A DNA stretch of 64,000 nt from JANNSX01 sp963741525 (GTDB lineage Bacteria; Pseudomonadota; Alphaproteobacteria; Rhizobiales; Hyphomicrobiaceae). This document shows, piece after piece, positions 14,323 to 23,006 of the stretch (its first letter is position 1; each line of letters opens with the position of its first letter). The translations under genes were made by a program, and so were the position numbers. The notes beneath the pieces were generated by a model. That model had not been told where the DNA came from. It made no database searches and worked only from the letters and a program-made list of their open reading frames with translations. The stretch lies in the NCBI GenBank assembly GCA_963741525.1, contig CAVUIW010000016.1, positions 248,001-312,000 on the forward strand, in the 5' to 3' direction.

Positions 14323-15867
14323 TTAGGCAGCCATGTCGTCGCTGCCGTCATGACCACGGAGCACGAGCTTGAGCATCGGGTGCAATTTGACTTTGCTTGT
14401 ACAATTCAGTTCTCGTGGGTCCAAACTTGCAGAATCTTCGAAGCAGTACCTATAGGGTTCGTCGGGGTGCACCTTCACGCCCAGGGCGCCGATCTTGTAG
14501 AGGCATGCAGCCAGGGCGACGGCCACGCGATCGGTGTCTGTCACATCACCTTCGTAGACTCCATGCGCAGCCGTGATGACATCGTCCACTCCAGTTAGCT
14601 CGGCAGCTTTCAACACCAAAGAATCGAGCTTGTCGCCAAGCAGATCGCGAACCGACTTCAGCTCCTCAGCTGACCCTGCAATAGCAAGATAGTCATCAAT
14701 CAATTCGTGACACGATCGCCATTCTTTCTCCAAAGCATGAAGTCGATCTCGCGAATACGCATTCTCCGCCCGATAGACGTCATGCGCCGAAATCGGCAGC
14801 ACGATTTCTCGCCCTGCGATGTTAAGTATCTTGTTCACAAAGGCGATGACATCACGAGGTCGGCGAAGCGTTCGAGATACCAAGAACGACCTGATGGGTT
14901 CACTTTTCACTTTAACTGGCAGAACGTCTTCGATGCGAATACCTTTCGAAGCATACTTATGCTCGAACAACCTATCGATGCGAAGCTCCACCAGCTTAAA
15001 CAGCTGATCATTGCTCCAGCGAATCCGGGCCATCATGCCGTCGAGCTTCTCAGGTTGGAAATGCCTGCCGGGATTATCTCGAAGCGTGGCCTCAAGCAAA
15101 TCTTCTCGTAGCGCAACGATTATCTTCAAATTCTCAATTCTCTTGAATGTTTTTAAACTCGCCAAGAGACCGCCAATGAGCGGATACTGACATTCGTCGC
15201 TCGCCCAATCCTCATCCAGATCATCGATTAGAATAAAGAATTTCTGATCTTTATCTGCGAGGAGCCCATTTACTGCCTCGATGGTCTGCGTCAACTCTCG
15301 TTTTTGAAGATTGGAGACGATTCTCTGTGCCCTCTGGCGAATTTCCAGCTTTACCTCCTCAGAGGACTCCTTGGCTTTTTCCAACTTACCTTCTAGCTGA
15401 CCGATAGAGCAGCTGAGGTCAGCAGCAATCTTATTTGCCAATGCGGTAGTCTGCGCTCGTGAAATCTCATCGACATCTATCCAAAATTGATCTTGGTGCT
15501 GAACAAGGTAGTCGACAACAATTTTGAACCTCTGATCCCTCTTGATCATGTTCGTGCACTGCGACACGAACATTCGGAACTTGTCCTCTGTACGAACCCC
15601 AAGGCATTCTCTTATGGTGTGTATGCAGAGTATATGATTCCACAGCAGCTCGAAAAAGACACGCAGATCGACGCCAATCTCGCTGAGTTTTGCTATGATT
15701 GTTGAGTTAGCCACATACGCGAAGGATGCGTCTTTTGGGATGAGCCGTGAGACATTTCTGCAGCGATCCTCTATGTGCCAGAGTATGGCTGATTTTCCTG
15801 CGCCGGTGCGCCCAAGGATAATCCGAAGGTTTAAGTCGTGCGATTTCAGCTGCTCGACAATGGGCAA
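14323..15867 (-). CDS. P-loop ATPase, Sll1717-like, possibly 5'-truncated
   Basis: Large ATPase with Walker A GRTGAGKS at residues 19-26 (TTG numbering) and Walker B FFILIDDLDEDW at about 211-222, then helical regions. It resembles the P-loop ATPases (Sll1717 family) often found in defence or mobile islands. Base composition is clearly AT-richer than both neighbours. The only standard start is TTG 15867, without a ribosome site, yet the frame stays open and protein-like (AAEDDLQFLSHCFVG) back to a stop at 16000-16002 with no ATG, GTG or TTG. The native N-terminus may therefore be lost. Function unknown. Confidence 0.7.
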   Translation of the reverse strand: MPIVEQLKSHDLNLRIILGRTGAGKSAILWHIEDRCRNVSRLIPKDASFAYVANSTIIAKLSEIGVDLRVFFELLWNHILCIHTIRECLGVRTEDKFRMFVSQCTNMIKRDQRFKIVVDYLVQHQDQFWIDVDEISRAQTTALANKIAADLSCSIGQLEGKLEKAKESSEEVKLEIRQRAQRIVSNLQKRELTQTIEAVNGLLADKDQKFFILIDDLDEDWASDECQYPLIGGLLASLKTFKRIENLKIIVALREDLLEATLRDNPGRHFQPEKLDGMMARIRWSNDQLFKLVELRIDRLFEHKYASKGIRIEDVLPVKVKSEPIRSFLVSRTLRRPRDVIAFVNKILNIAGREIVLPISAHDVYRAENAYSRDRLHALEKEWRSCHELIDDYLAIAGSAEELKSVRDLLGDKLDSLVLKAAELTGVDDVITAAHGVYEGDVTDTDRVAVALAACLYKIGALGVKVHPDEPYRYCFEDSASLDPRELNCTSKVKLHPMLKLVLRGHDGSDDMAA

Positions 15868-16041
15868 TCCAACAAAGCAGTGGCTTAGAAATTGCAGGTC
15901 GTCTTCGGCAGCCGGCGATCCGATTAGACTCGCCTGGCCTGAGCCGAACCCGGGAAGTTTTGCTGGCCATCTCCCACCAATCGGTTGTGAGCAGCCATTT
16001 TAGCACAATCGGACGTATCGCGAGGGGCTCGTGATTTATCC

Positions 16042-18477
16042 CTACCCCCGCATGCGCTCGGCCTTCGGATCGAACAGTGGCTCGAGCTGCAGCTTCGCCT
16101 TCCGCATCTCGCCCAAAATTTCGATCTCCCATTTCGCCTTCTCGGCGCCGTTGCCCAAGACCTCCGTCGGCACGTAACCGATGGCGAGAGACTTGTCGGC
16201 GTGGTGGCAGTAGCCGCCCGAGGTGATCCAGCCGACGACGTTGCCGTCCTTCCAGACGGCTTCATCGCCGATGGCATCGGCATCACCGGCGTCCACCACG
16301 AAGGAGACGCGGGCGCGCTTCGGCCCCTCCTCCTTCTCCTTCGCGGCTCCGGCGCGGCCGATGAAATCGTTCTTGGAGAGATCGACGAAGCGGCCGAGAT
16401 CGGCTTCGAAGGGACCGTAGATCGGGCGGAACTCGCGCGACCAGGTGCCGAAGTTTTTCTCGCGCGCCAATGACAGCAATGCTCGCGATCCGAACGGGCG
16501 GATGCCAAATTCCTGCCCCGCATCCCAGAGCGCGGTGAACAGCGCCACCTGATGCTCGGGCTTCACCCAGATTTCATAACCCAAATCGCCGGTGAAGCTC
16601 ACGCGGCCGATCATGGCCGGCACCATGCCGATCTCCATGTGCGGCCTGAAATCCATGAAGCGGAACGCTTTCACCGTGACGTCGTCGTCCGTGACCTTCG
16701 CCAGCACCTCGCGCGACTTCGGCCCGGCGATCGTCAGACCGGTCAGCTGCTGCCCGAGCGCCACCACCTTCACCGTCCCGTCGGTGGGCAGATGCCGCTC
16801 GAACCAGCGCATGTGATACTCTTCACCCGCGCCCGAGCCGAAGATGTAGAAGCGCTCCGGCCCCGCCTTGGCGAGCGAGAGATCACCGATGAGCTTGCCC
16901 GCATCGTTCAGCATCGGGGCGAGCGTCATGCGCCCCGCCTTCGGAATCTTGCAGGCGAGCAGATGCGAGAGCCAGGTCTCGGCGTTGGCCCCCGTTACCT
17001 CGTATTTCGCGAAGGTCGAGGTCTCGGCGATACCAACGCCGGCGCGCACCGCCTTGCACTCGGCCTTCACATGCGGGAAGTCCGTCGAGCGGTGGAACGA
17101 AAACTCGTCTTTCACGCCGGCCGGCGCGAACCACAGTGGTGCTTCCAGGGACCAAGAATCGCCCATGATGGCGCCGAGCTCGAGCCATTTGTGATACATC
17201 GGCGTCGTGCGCAATGGACGCGCGGCCGGCAGCTCCTCGTTGGGGAAGCGCACGCGGAAGCGGCGGCCGTAATTCTCGCGCACCTTGACGTTGGTGTAGG
17301 AGCGCGTCGCCCATTTGCCGTAGCGCGCGATATCCATGGCCCAGACGTCCATGCCGGGATCGCCGTCGACCATCCAGTTCGACAATGCCAAGCCGACGCC
17401 GCCACCCTGTGAAAATCCCGCCATCACGCCGCAAGCGACCCAATAGTTCTTCAATCCCCGGATCGGGCCGACCAGCGGATTTCCATCCGGCGCGAAGGTG
17501 AAGGGCCCGTTGATGATCTTCTTGATGCCGGCCTTCTGGAAGGCCGGGAAATGCCGGAAACCGACTTCGAGGTTCTCCGCCATGCGATCCATGTCGTCCG
17601 GCAGCAGCGTCGGCCCGAAATCCCAGGGCGTGTCCTTCGGCGACCATGGAATGCCGTGCTTCTCGTAGGTGCCGAGCAGCATGCCACCGCGCTCCTGGCG
17701 CATGTAAATTTCGCCGTCGAAATCGACCGCATGCAGAACCATCTTGCCGGTCGTCTTGTTGATCTCGGCGACCTCGGGCATGTCCTCGGTGATGAGATAC
17801 TGGTGCTCCATGGCGAGCACCGGCAGCTCGATCCCGACCATGCGCCCGACTTCGCGCGCCCACAGGCCACCGCAGTTGATCACATGCTCGGCGTGGATGT
17901 TGCCCTTGTCCGTGATGACGTCCCAGGTGCCATCCGTACGCTGCTTGGTATCCATGACGCGCGTGTGCACATGGATCTCGGCGCCGCCTTTCTTGGCCGA
18001 GCCCGCGAAAGCGTGTGTCGTTCCGTACGGATCAACATGGCCCTGGATCGGATCGTACATGGCGCCGGTGAACTGGCGCTTGTCGATGAGCGGCAACAGC
18101 TTCTCGGCTTCGTCCAGCGAGACGAGCTCGACTTGCATACCGAGATACCGGCCCTTGGAGCGGATCGACTTCAGCCACTCCCAGCGCGCGGGTGTCGCCG
18201 CCAGCATCAGGCCTTCCGTCATGTGCAGCCCGACGGACTGGCCGGAGACCTCCTCGATCTCCTTGTAGAGATTGATGGTGTACTGCTGGAGCTTGGCGAC
18301 GTTCGGGTCGCCGTTGACGGTGTGCATGCCGCCGGCCGCGTGCCAGGTGGAGCCCGACGTCAGCTCGAGACGCTCCAGCAGCACGACATCGCGCCAGCCT
18401 TTCTTGGTCAGGTGGTAGAGGACGCTGGTGCCGACGACGCCACCGCCGATGACGACGACTTGGGCATGCGCTTTCAT
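16042..18477 (-). CDS. FAD-dependent sarcosine/dimethylglycine dehydrogenase-like protein
   Basis: 811-residue two-domain enzyme. The N-terminal FAD oxidoreductase (about 1-375) starts with the nucleotide-binding loop VVVIGGGVVGTS and includes the GSTWHAAGGMH segment that covalently binds FAD in relatives. The C-terminal half is a GcvT-like tetrahydrofolate aminomethyl domain (FTGDLGYEIW, SGGYCHH). Such enzymes oxidatively demethylate glycine betaine breakdown products and pass the one-carbon unit to folate; substrate cannot be fixed from sequence. Length matches mitochondrial-type dimethylglycine dehydrogenases. Three phased ATTGGT repeats lie just upstream of the start. Confidence 0.88.
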   Translation of the reverse strand: MKAHAQVVVIGGGVVGTSVLYHLTKKGWRDVVLLERLELTSGSTWHAAGGMHTVNGDPNVAKLQQYTINLYKEIEEVSGQSVGLHMTEGLMLAATPARWEWLKSIRSKGRYLGMQVELVSLDEAEKLLPLIDKRQFTGAMYDPIQGHVDPYGTTHAFAGSAKKGGAEIHVHTRVMDTKQRTDGTWDVITDKGNIHAEHVINCGGLWAREVGRMVGIELPVLAMEHQYLITEDMPEVAEINKTTGKMVLHAVDFDGEIYMRQERGGMLLGTYEKHGIPWSPKDTPWDFGPTLLPDDMDRMAENLEVGFRHFPAFQKAGIKKIINGPFTFAPDGNPLVGPIRGLKNYWVACGVMAGFSQGGGVGLALSNWMVDGDPGMDVWAMDIARYGKWATRSYTNVKVRENYGRRFRVRFPNEELPAARPLRTTPMYHKWLELGAIMGDSWSLEAPLWFAPAGVKDEFSFHRSTDFPHVKAECKAVRAGVGIAETSTFAKYEVTGANAETWLSHLLACKIPKAGRMTLAPMLNDAGKLIGDLSLAKAGPERFYIFGSGAGEEYHMRWFERHLPTDGTVKVVALGQQLTGLTIAGPKSREVLAKVTDDDVTVKAFRFMDFRPHMEIGMVPAMIGRVSFTGDLGYEIWVKPEHQVALFTALWDAGQEFGIRPFGSRALLSLAREKNFGTWSREFRPIYGPFEADLGRFVDLSKNDFIGRAGAAKEKEEGPKRARVSFVVDAGDADAIGDEAVWKDGNVVGWITSGGYCHHADKSLAIGYVPTEVLGNGAEKAKWEIEILGEMRKAKLQLEPLFDPKAERMRG

Positions 18478-18499
18478 GGCCGTTTCCCCGTGCCGGATT

Positions 18500-18536
18500 A
18501 TTGGTTCGAATTGGTCACAATCGGATAGAATTGGTT
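18500..18536. promoter_or_regulatory. Three phased ATTGGT repeats
   Basis: ATTGGT occurs at 18500, 18510 and 18530, that is at spacings of 10 and 20 bases, so all three lie on the same DNA face, 20-60 bases upstream of the dehydrogenase start. Possible operator of a regulator of this catabolic gene. No regulator gene is adjacent. Confidence 0.4.
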
Positions 18537-18631
18537 ATTGCCAGTGGTAGGGGATGGTGGGGTGGGGGTCAAGTTGTAGCGGCGCGCGTCGGCGCAGCCG
18601 AGCGGACACGCAGCCAGCCACACCTAGTTTT

Positions 18632-18844
18632 TCATCCCGGGCCGTCCATGCGGGGCATGGCTCCGGCCATGACGTGCCCGGGACCCATTGTGCCGCACGA
18701 TCCGTTGGCTGAGAAAGTGTTCGGCGAGGCCCTGCACGCCAACCCGCTCCGAAAGGATTTGTATTCCGCGATGTGCGATGCTCAGTACGGTCACTCGGCG
18801 TCTACTCAAGCTCAGATGGGTCCCGGGCACAAGGCCCGGGATGA
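18632..18844. repeat. Nested inverted repeat (TCATCCCGGGCC / GTGCCCGGGACCCA)
   Basis: TCATCCCGGGCC at 18632-18643 is complementary to 18833-18844, and GTGCCCGGGACCCA at 18674-18687 to 18817-18830. The 446-base stretch 18478-18923 otherwise contains no convincing gene. The CCCGGG-centred arms are typical of rhizobial intergenic palindromes. Confidence 0.6.
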
Positions 18845-18932
18845 CAGCTGCGGGTGAGGCGAACGCTGACGAATACCAGATCGTGGCGGAAGCGTTCGCG
18901 GATGTGGATGCGTGAGGCGGAGCATGAGGAGC

Positions 18933-19356
18933 ATGTTAGCAAAACTCCTTCGACGCTGGTCCATGTTCGACAAGCTGCCGGAGATGAATCACGAGTTGAG
19001 CCTCGATGATCCGCAACTGGTCGCGGAGCTTTGGAGAGGCGTCGCGTCAGCACTCGCTCCGGATGGTGCACTTCGAGACATCTGGCGTTCGGAGTAAGCT
19101 CGCGGAATGGAAGGCGTTTATCGCGGAGCTGCGGCAGTCAGGACGAAGCCTCCGCTACTCGGTTGGCGATCGGCAGCCAGGCCCGGACGACATCGACCTC
19201 GATGCGCTCTGGCAAGAGACGTGGCGGCAGCATTGCGCTCGGTGGATATCAGCGGCATGCGCGAACGTGCACTTCTCCCACCCAGACATGATCGAAATCG
19301 ACATCGACCCAGCCGAGGTGACGGAACAGCCTCTCCAAGTCTGGTCCAATTTGTGA
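18933..19356 (+). pseudogene. Possible frameshifted hypothetical gene
   Basis: Frame 1 from ATG 18933 (preceded by GAGGA) gives MLAKLLRRWSMFDKLPEMNH through ELWRGVASALAPDGALRDIW to a stop near 19095; the next frame continues KLAEWKAFIAELRQSGRSLR and IEIDIDPAEVTEQPLQVWSN to 19356. One extra base near 19090 would join them into a protein of about 140 residues. I recognise no family, and an antisense ORF (19155-19601, reverse) overlaps it, so the call is weak. Confidence 0.3.
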
Positions 19357-19651
19357 TCGAAGTATAGACGCCGTTGCCCGGCCGATTTTCGAAGATGAGC
19401 GTATCCGCACACAGTCTGGTCGAGCCATTCATCATGGAAGTCGATGCAAACCGGCGCGTCGTCCGACGTCCAAGGCCAATTCCCTCGAAATCTAGCATTC
19501 CTCACATCAGTCACTGTATGCCAATCCGCCCCAGTACGGCACGCCCGGCAACCATCCCTACCGATGTTACAAAGTAAACGCGTGCATATCGTCAGGGGCA
19601 TGACTATGTTTCCCGGACTGCCGCACCCTCCGCCAGAGCCAGAGGAAACCG

Positions 19652-21493
19652 ATGCACCCCCGCACTTTTCTCGCCGCCGGACTTTTCACCCTCTCGACCC
19701 TCGCCCTTCCCGCCCTCGGCCCTGCGCACGCCCCCTGGCGGGCTGTCGCGGCGCAGGCCCAGGAAAACGTCACGGTCGAGAACCTCGCCATCACGACCAG
19801 CATCGGCACGATCAAGATTCCCAAGCTGGAAGCCGAAGGCTCTTCCGTTCCCGCCTCCGACATCCAGGGCCTGCTGACGTCGACCGACTGGAGCTCCGTC
19901 GCGGCGAAAATCTCCGGCATCTCGGCGACGCGCTGGCGCGTGCCCGAGATCATCTTCGAGCAGAAGATGGGTGAGCTCAACCAGACCGTCGTCTATCGCG
20001 ATGTCGTGCTCGAGGAGATCTCGGGCGGCCGCATCACGCGCATGAACCTTGCCGGCGCCGATATCGACGCAATCTTGCCGGATGGCCAGAAGCTGACCGG
20101 CCGCATGGGCGCCATGTCGGCGACTGGCGTGAACCTCGCGGCCGCCTTCGAAGTTTTCTTATCGACCTCGAGCGATCCCAACGCCCCGCTCATTTCGCTT
20201 TACGACAGCTTCGCCGCCGACGGCTACGAGATCAGTTTCGGCGATGTCGGCCAGATGAAGGTCGGCATCATGGCCGGCCGCGACTTCCGCATGCGCCCGC
20301 TCTCCACTTCGTTTGGCGACCTGATGGACAAGCTGATGGCAGCCCAACCGGCAACACCGGGAACGCAGCCGACGCCCGAGCAGCAAACCAAGGCGATGGA
20401 AGCGATTCCCGCGCTCTTCGAGATGTACCGGGCCTATTCGATCGGCGAGGTCGAAGCCCGCGACATCTCGTTCTCGGTGACGAAGCCCGAGGCTATCTCC
20501 TTCTCTCTCGCCAACGTCTTCATGAAGGATTTCGCCAACGCCCGCATGGGCGAGATGACGATCAGCGGCGCCAGCATGTCGAAATCGGGCGCCGATGGCG
20601 GCACCTTCGCGATGGGCAAGTTCACGATGAAGGGGCTCGATTTCGGCGATATCCTCACCGACTTGCAGAAGGTGATGGCCGCCATGTCGCCGGCGCAGAC
20701 CACCGATCCCAACGTTCCGCCGCCAACCTTTACACCCGCGGACTTCCACATGCCGCGCTTCGACGAATTCGCCATCGAAGGCCTCGACTTCGATGGCACG
20801 ATCAAAAACGATCCGGCCGATCCAACCAAGCTGCAGCATCTGAAGATGTCGCTCGGCAAGATGGGGCTCTCCGTGCGCAAGTGGTCGAACCTGATGCCGA
20901 CCTCCTTCGGCTTCGTCCTCGAAAAGCTGTACATGGAGCCCGATCCGGCGGATGAGAAATTCGCTCAGATGCGGGCCGCCGGCATCGACAAGATCGACAT
21001 GTCGTTCGCGACCTCCGTCGACTACGACGAAACGGCGCAACGGCTGACGCTCGAAAACCTCGGCTTCGACATGGCGAGCGTCGGCAAATTCAACATCAAG
21101 GGCACCATCGAGAACATTCCTCCCGAGACCTTCTCCGGCGACCCCGCCGCGGCGCAAATGGCAATGGCTCTTGCCGCGGTGAAGTCGCTCGACATCGAGG
21201 TGACGGATAGCGGCGCGATCGCCTTGGGTCTCGCCCAGCAGTCGGCGGCAACCGGCATGCCGGCCGATCAGCTTCGCGAGCAGATGTCGGCGATGCCGCT
21301 GGCGGCACTCCCACAGGTTCTCGGCCAGTCGCAGAAGGTGATGGATCTGGCGAGTGCATTGTCGGCCTTCGTGAAATCCGGCGGTACCTTGAAGATCGTC
21401 GCGAGCTCGCTCGCCGGCGTCGGCATGCTCGACATGGCCGATATCCCCGGCATCATGAACAAGACGGAACTCACGGCGACGGTCAGCCCATAA
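19652..21493 (+). CDS. Large secreted/periplasmic hypothetical protein
   Basis: 613 residues with a clear signal peptide (FLAAGLFTLSTLALPALGPA, likely cut before about residue 40). The mature part shows repeated short units of the type VxxxxLAITTSIGTIKIPKL, VEARDISFSVTKP and FAIEGLDFDGTIKND, and a Pro/Thr/Gln linker at about 235-250, giving the impression of a repetitive beta-structured protein. No enzyme motif is recognised. Start ATG 19652 has CAGAGCCAGAGGAA upstream. It looks like a lineage-conserved surface or periplasmic protein; function unknown. Confidence 0.75.
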   Translation: MHPRTFLAAGLFTLSTLALPALGPAHAPWRAVAAQAQENVTVENLAITTSIGTIKIPKLEAEGSSVPASDIQGLLTSTDWSSVAAKISGISATRWRVPEIIFEQKMGELNQTVVYRDVVLEEISGGRITRMNLAGADIDAILPDGQKLTGRMGAMSATGVNLAAAFEVFLSTSSDPNAPLISLYDSFAADGYEISFGDVGQMKVGIMAGRDFRMRPLSTSFGDLMDKLMAAQPATPGTQPTPEQQTKAMEAIPALFEMYRAYSIGEVEARDISFSVTKPEAISFSLANVFMKDFANARMGEMTISGASMSKSGADGGTFAMGKFTMKGLDFGDILTDLQKVMAAMSPAQTTDPNVPPPTFTPADFHMPRFDEFAIEGLDFDGTIKNDPADPTKLQHLKMSLGKMGLSVRKWSNLMPTSFGFVLEKLYMEPDPADEKFAQMRAAGIDKIDMSFATSVDYDETAQRLTLENLGFDMASVGKFNIKGTIENIPPETFSGDPAAAQMAMALAAVKSLDIEVTDSGAIALGLAQQSAATGMPADQLREQMSAMPLAALPQVLGQSQKVMDLASALSAFVKSGGTLKIVASSLAGVGMLDMADIPGIMNKTELTATVSP

Positions 21494-21502
21494 GGCAAAC
21501 GC

Positions 21503-22093
21503 TCAAGCACTCTCGATCCGGTACGTGCCGGGCGAGAGGTCGCCGATCCAGGCCCACATGGCGAGCAGAGGGGCGGCGTGCGTCTCCATGACGTGCGGCT
21601 CGTCGGGTGCGTGATGGATGAGTGTGCCGGGCGGTTTGACCGCAAGCTTGCCCTTGCCCTGCTGCCAGGAAGCTGAGCCCGAGAGCACGTAGTAGAGTTC
21701 TTCGGCGCGATGCCAATGGCTCGGATAGTAGGCCCCCGGCACCTGCGTATAGAGGCCGAAGTAAAAGCGATCGTCCGGGATCGAGGTGCCTTCGCCGATC
21801 AGAGTCACGAACGCGAACTTGCTGTTGAATGAGGCCGGCATCGGCAGCTCGCCTTCGGTCCAGCCGAGATCCTTCAGCGAGGCTCCGAGCGTGCGCGCAA
21901 CGGGATGCAGATCCGAAGCAGCGAGGATCGTGCCGAGATGGCGCGCGGCCGGCGGCGCGGCCGGCTCAGCTCGGAACGCCGCGCCCGCGTGCTCATCGAG
22001 CAGCCGCGCGATGCCGATGGCCTCGAGGTTTCCGGTCGCGCGGTAGGCGTCCGCCGCGGCGGCAACGAAGCGATTGATGGGATTTTCTGTCAC
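21503..22093 (-). CDS. DMSP-lyase-family cupin protein
   Basis: 196-residue single-cupin protein. The core YYPSHWHRAEELYYVLSG has metal ligands His126, His128, Glu132 and probably His167, plus Tyr134, as in DddL/DddQ-type dimethylsulfoniopropionate lyases, which cleave DMSP to dimethyl sulfide and acrylate. Many relatives act on other substrates, so the reaction is not certain. The preceding helical N-terminus (about 1-90) is also typical. Two bases separate it from the vapC gene, same strand. No acrylate catabolism genes are nearby. Confidence 0.7.
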   Translation of the reverse strand: MTENPINRFVAAAADAYRATGNLEAIGIARLLDEHAGAAFRAEPAAPPAARHLGTILAASDLHPVARTLGASLKDLGWTEGELPMPASFNSKFAFVTLIGEGTSIPDDRFYFGLYTQVPGAYYPSHWHRAEELYYVLSGSASWQQGKGKLAVKPPGTLIHHAPDEPHVMETHAAPLLAMWAWIGDLSPGTYRIESA

Positions 22094-22094
22094 G

Positions 22095-22523
22095 TTAAGC
22101 CGCCGTCCAATCGGCCAGGTCGATCACGCGAGTAGCATCGGTCGTCGCGGCGATCTTGGCGATGAGTTTCTGATCTGTCGTCACCAGCGTCGCCCCGAGC
22201 CGCTGCGCCACGACGACGTAGAGACAGTCATAAACCGGATGCTCGATGCTGCGCGCCAAACGAGCTGTTTCTGTCATCAGGCCGAACATCGGCATCACGG
22301 TGCGAAAGTAGCGCGGCAACAGTTCGGCAGCTTGGTCGACAGATGCTGCATCGATCAGGCCGCGACGCTCGGATTTCCAAAGTGCGTTCGCCACCTCCGC
22401 CAGCAAAAGGTCGGGAGCGATCCGCTCCACATCGGGATCGAAAAGACGCTTTGCGAGATCCGCATCGGGCTCGCCGATGAACCATTTGACGGCAACGCAG
22501 GAGTTGACGACGACGCGCCGCAT
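22095..22523 (-). CDS. VapC-type PIN-domain toxin with altered active site
   Basis: 142-residue PIN ribonuclease-fold protein and toxin partner of the adjacent antitoxin. Conserved parts are LLLAEVANALWK (acidic residue of the second site) and HPVYDCLYVVVAQ plus TTDQKL (third and fourth sites). The first site, normally VVDASVAVKWF, reads VVVNSCVAVKWF: the first catalytic Asp is Asn7, encoded AAC. Metal binding and RNase activity are therefore doubtful. Start ATG 22523 overlaps the antitoxin stop (TGATG). The longer in-frame reading to 22895 runs through vapB and is rejected. Confidence 0.85.
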   Translation of the reverse strand: MRRVVVNSCVAVKWFIGEPDADLAKRLFDPDVERIAPDLLLAEVANALWKSERRGLIDAASVDQAAELLPRYFRTVMPMFGLMTETARLARSIEHPVYDCLYVVVAQRLGATLVTTDQKLIAKIAATTDATRVIDLADWTAA

Positions 22524-22750
22524 CACTCGAGCCCCTCGCGAATCTCCTTTTTCGTCAGTGGCCGGACGGTTTTTGGAAACCGGCTCAGGAACCTGTCGGT
22601 GAGCTTTAGCAACTCCTCCGAGGTCAACGGGGTCTGCTCGATGATCATATCCCGGACCGTCTGCTCGAGCGAGCGGCCGGAAAGCTCTGCCTTGGTTTTG
22701 AGCGTCTCGATGACGCCGTCGGGCAGGTTGCGGACCAGAATCTGTCCCAT
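22523..22750 (-). CDS. VapB-type antitoxin (FitA/ribbon-helix-helix)
   Basis: 75-residue DNA-binding antitoxin beginning MGQILVRNLPDGVIETLKTK, the FitA-like ribbon-helix-helix N-terminus, followed by a LEQTVRDMIIEQT region and a basic C-terminus that would wrap the PIN toxin. Its stop codon overlaps the toxin start. A perfect 24-base palindrome lies 14 bases upstream and is the expected operator for autorepression by the complex. Confidence 0.88.
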   Translation of the reverse strand: MGQILVRNLPDGVIETLKTKAELSGRSLEQTVRDMIIEQTPLTSEELLKLTDRFLSRFPKTVRPLTKKEIREGLE

Positions 22751-22763
22751 GCTTCGTCCTCTC

Positions 22764-22787
22764 TATGCTATCAAAATTGATAGCATA
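22764..22787. promoter_or_regulatory. VapBC operator palindrome
   Basis: TATGCTATCAA-AA-TTGATAGCATA: perfect 11-base arms around two bases, directly upstream of vapB. FitAB-type complexes bind such palindromes to repress their own operon. Confidence 0.75.
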
Positions 22788-23006
22788 TGCCGGCTCACAG
22801 ATCAAGTCCGGTGACTGCACGCCGCGCTGCCATCGCGCAAAATCGCACGCTGATCGGGGGCTGGCACAATTTTCAGGATACCGAAAACCATACAAAGTAG
22901 TGTCACGCTGGTCAACGAAATCGGGCTGTTAACCTTAGCGCTCCCGACGGACGGATCAGCTGGGTCATCGCGACTTGACCGGCATCCACTTGGGAGGACC
23001 AGCGCT

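Noticed and set aside
19155..19601. 148-codon reverse ORF with Trp/Cys-rich sequence
   Set aside because: No ribosome site or recognisable family; overlaps an equally weak forward reading. Left unassigned.
22095..22895. 266-codon reading of the PIN gene
   Set aside because: N-terminal half is out-of-frame vapB; true start is ATG 22523.
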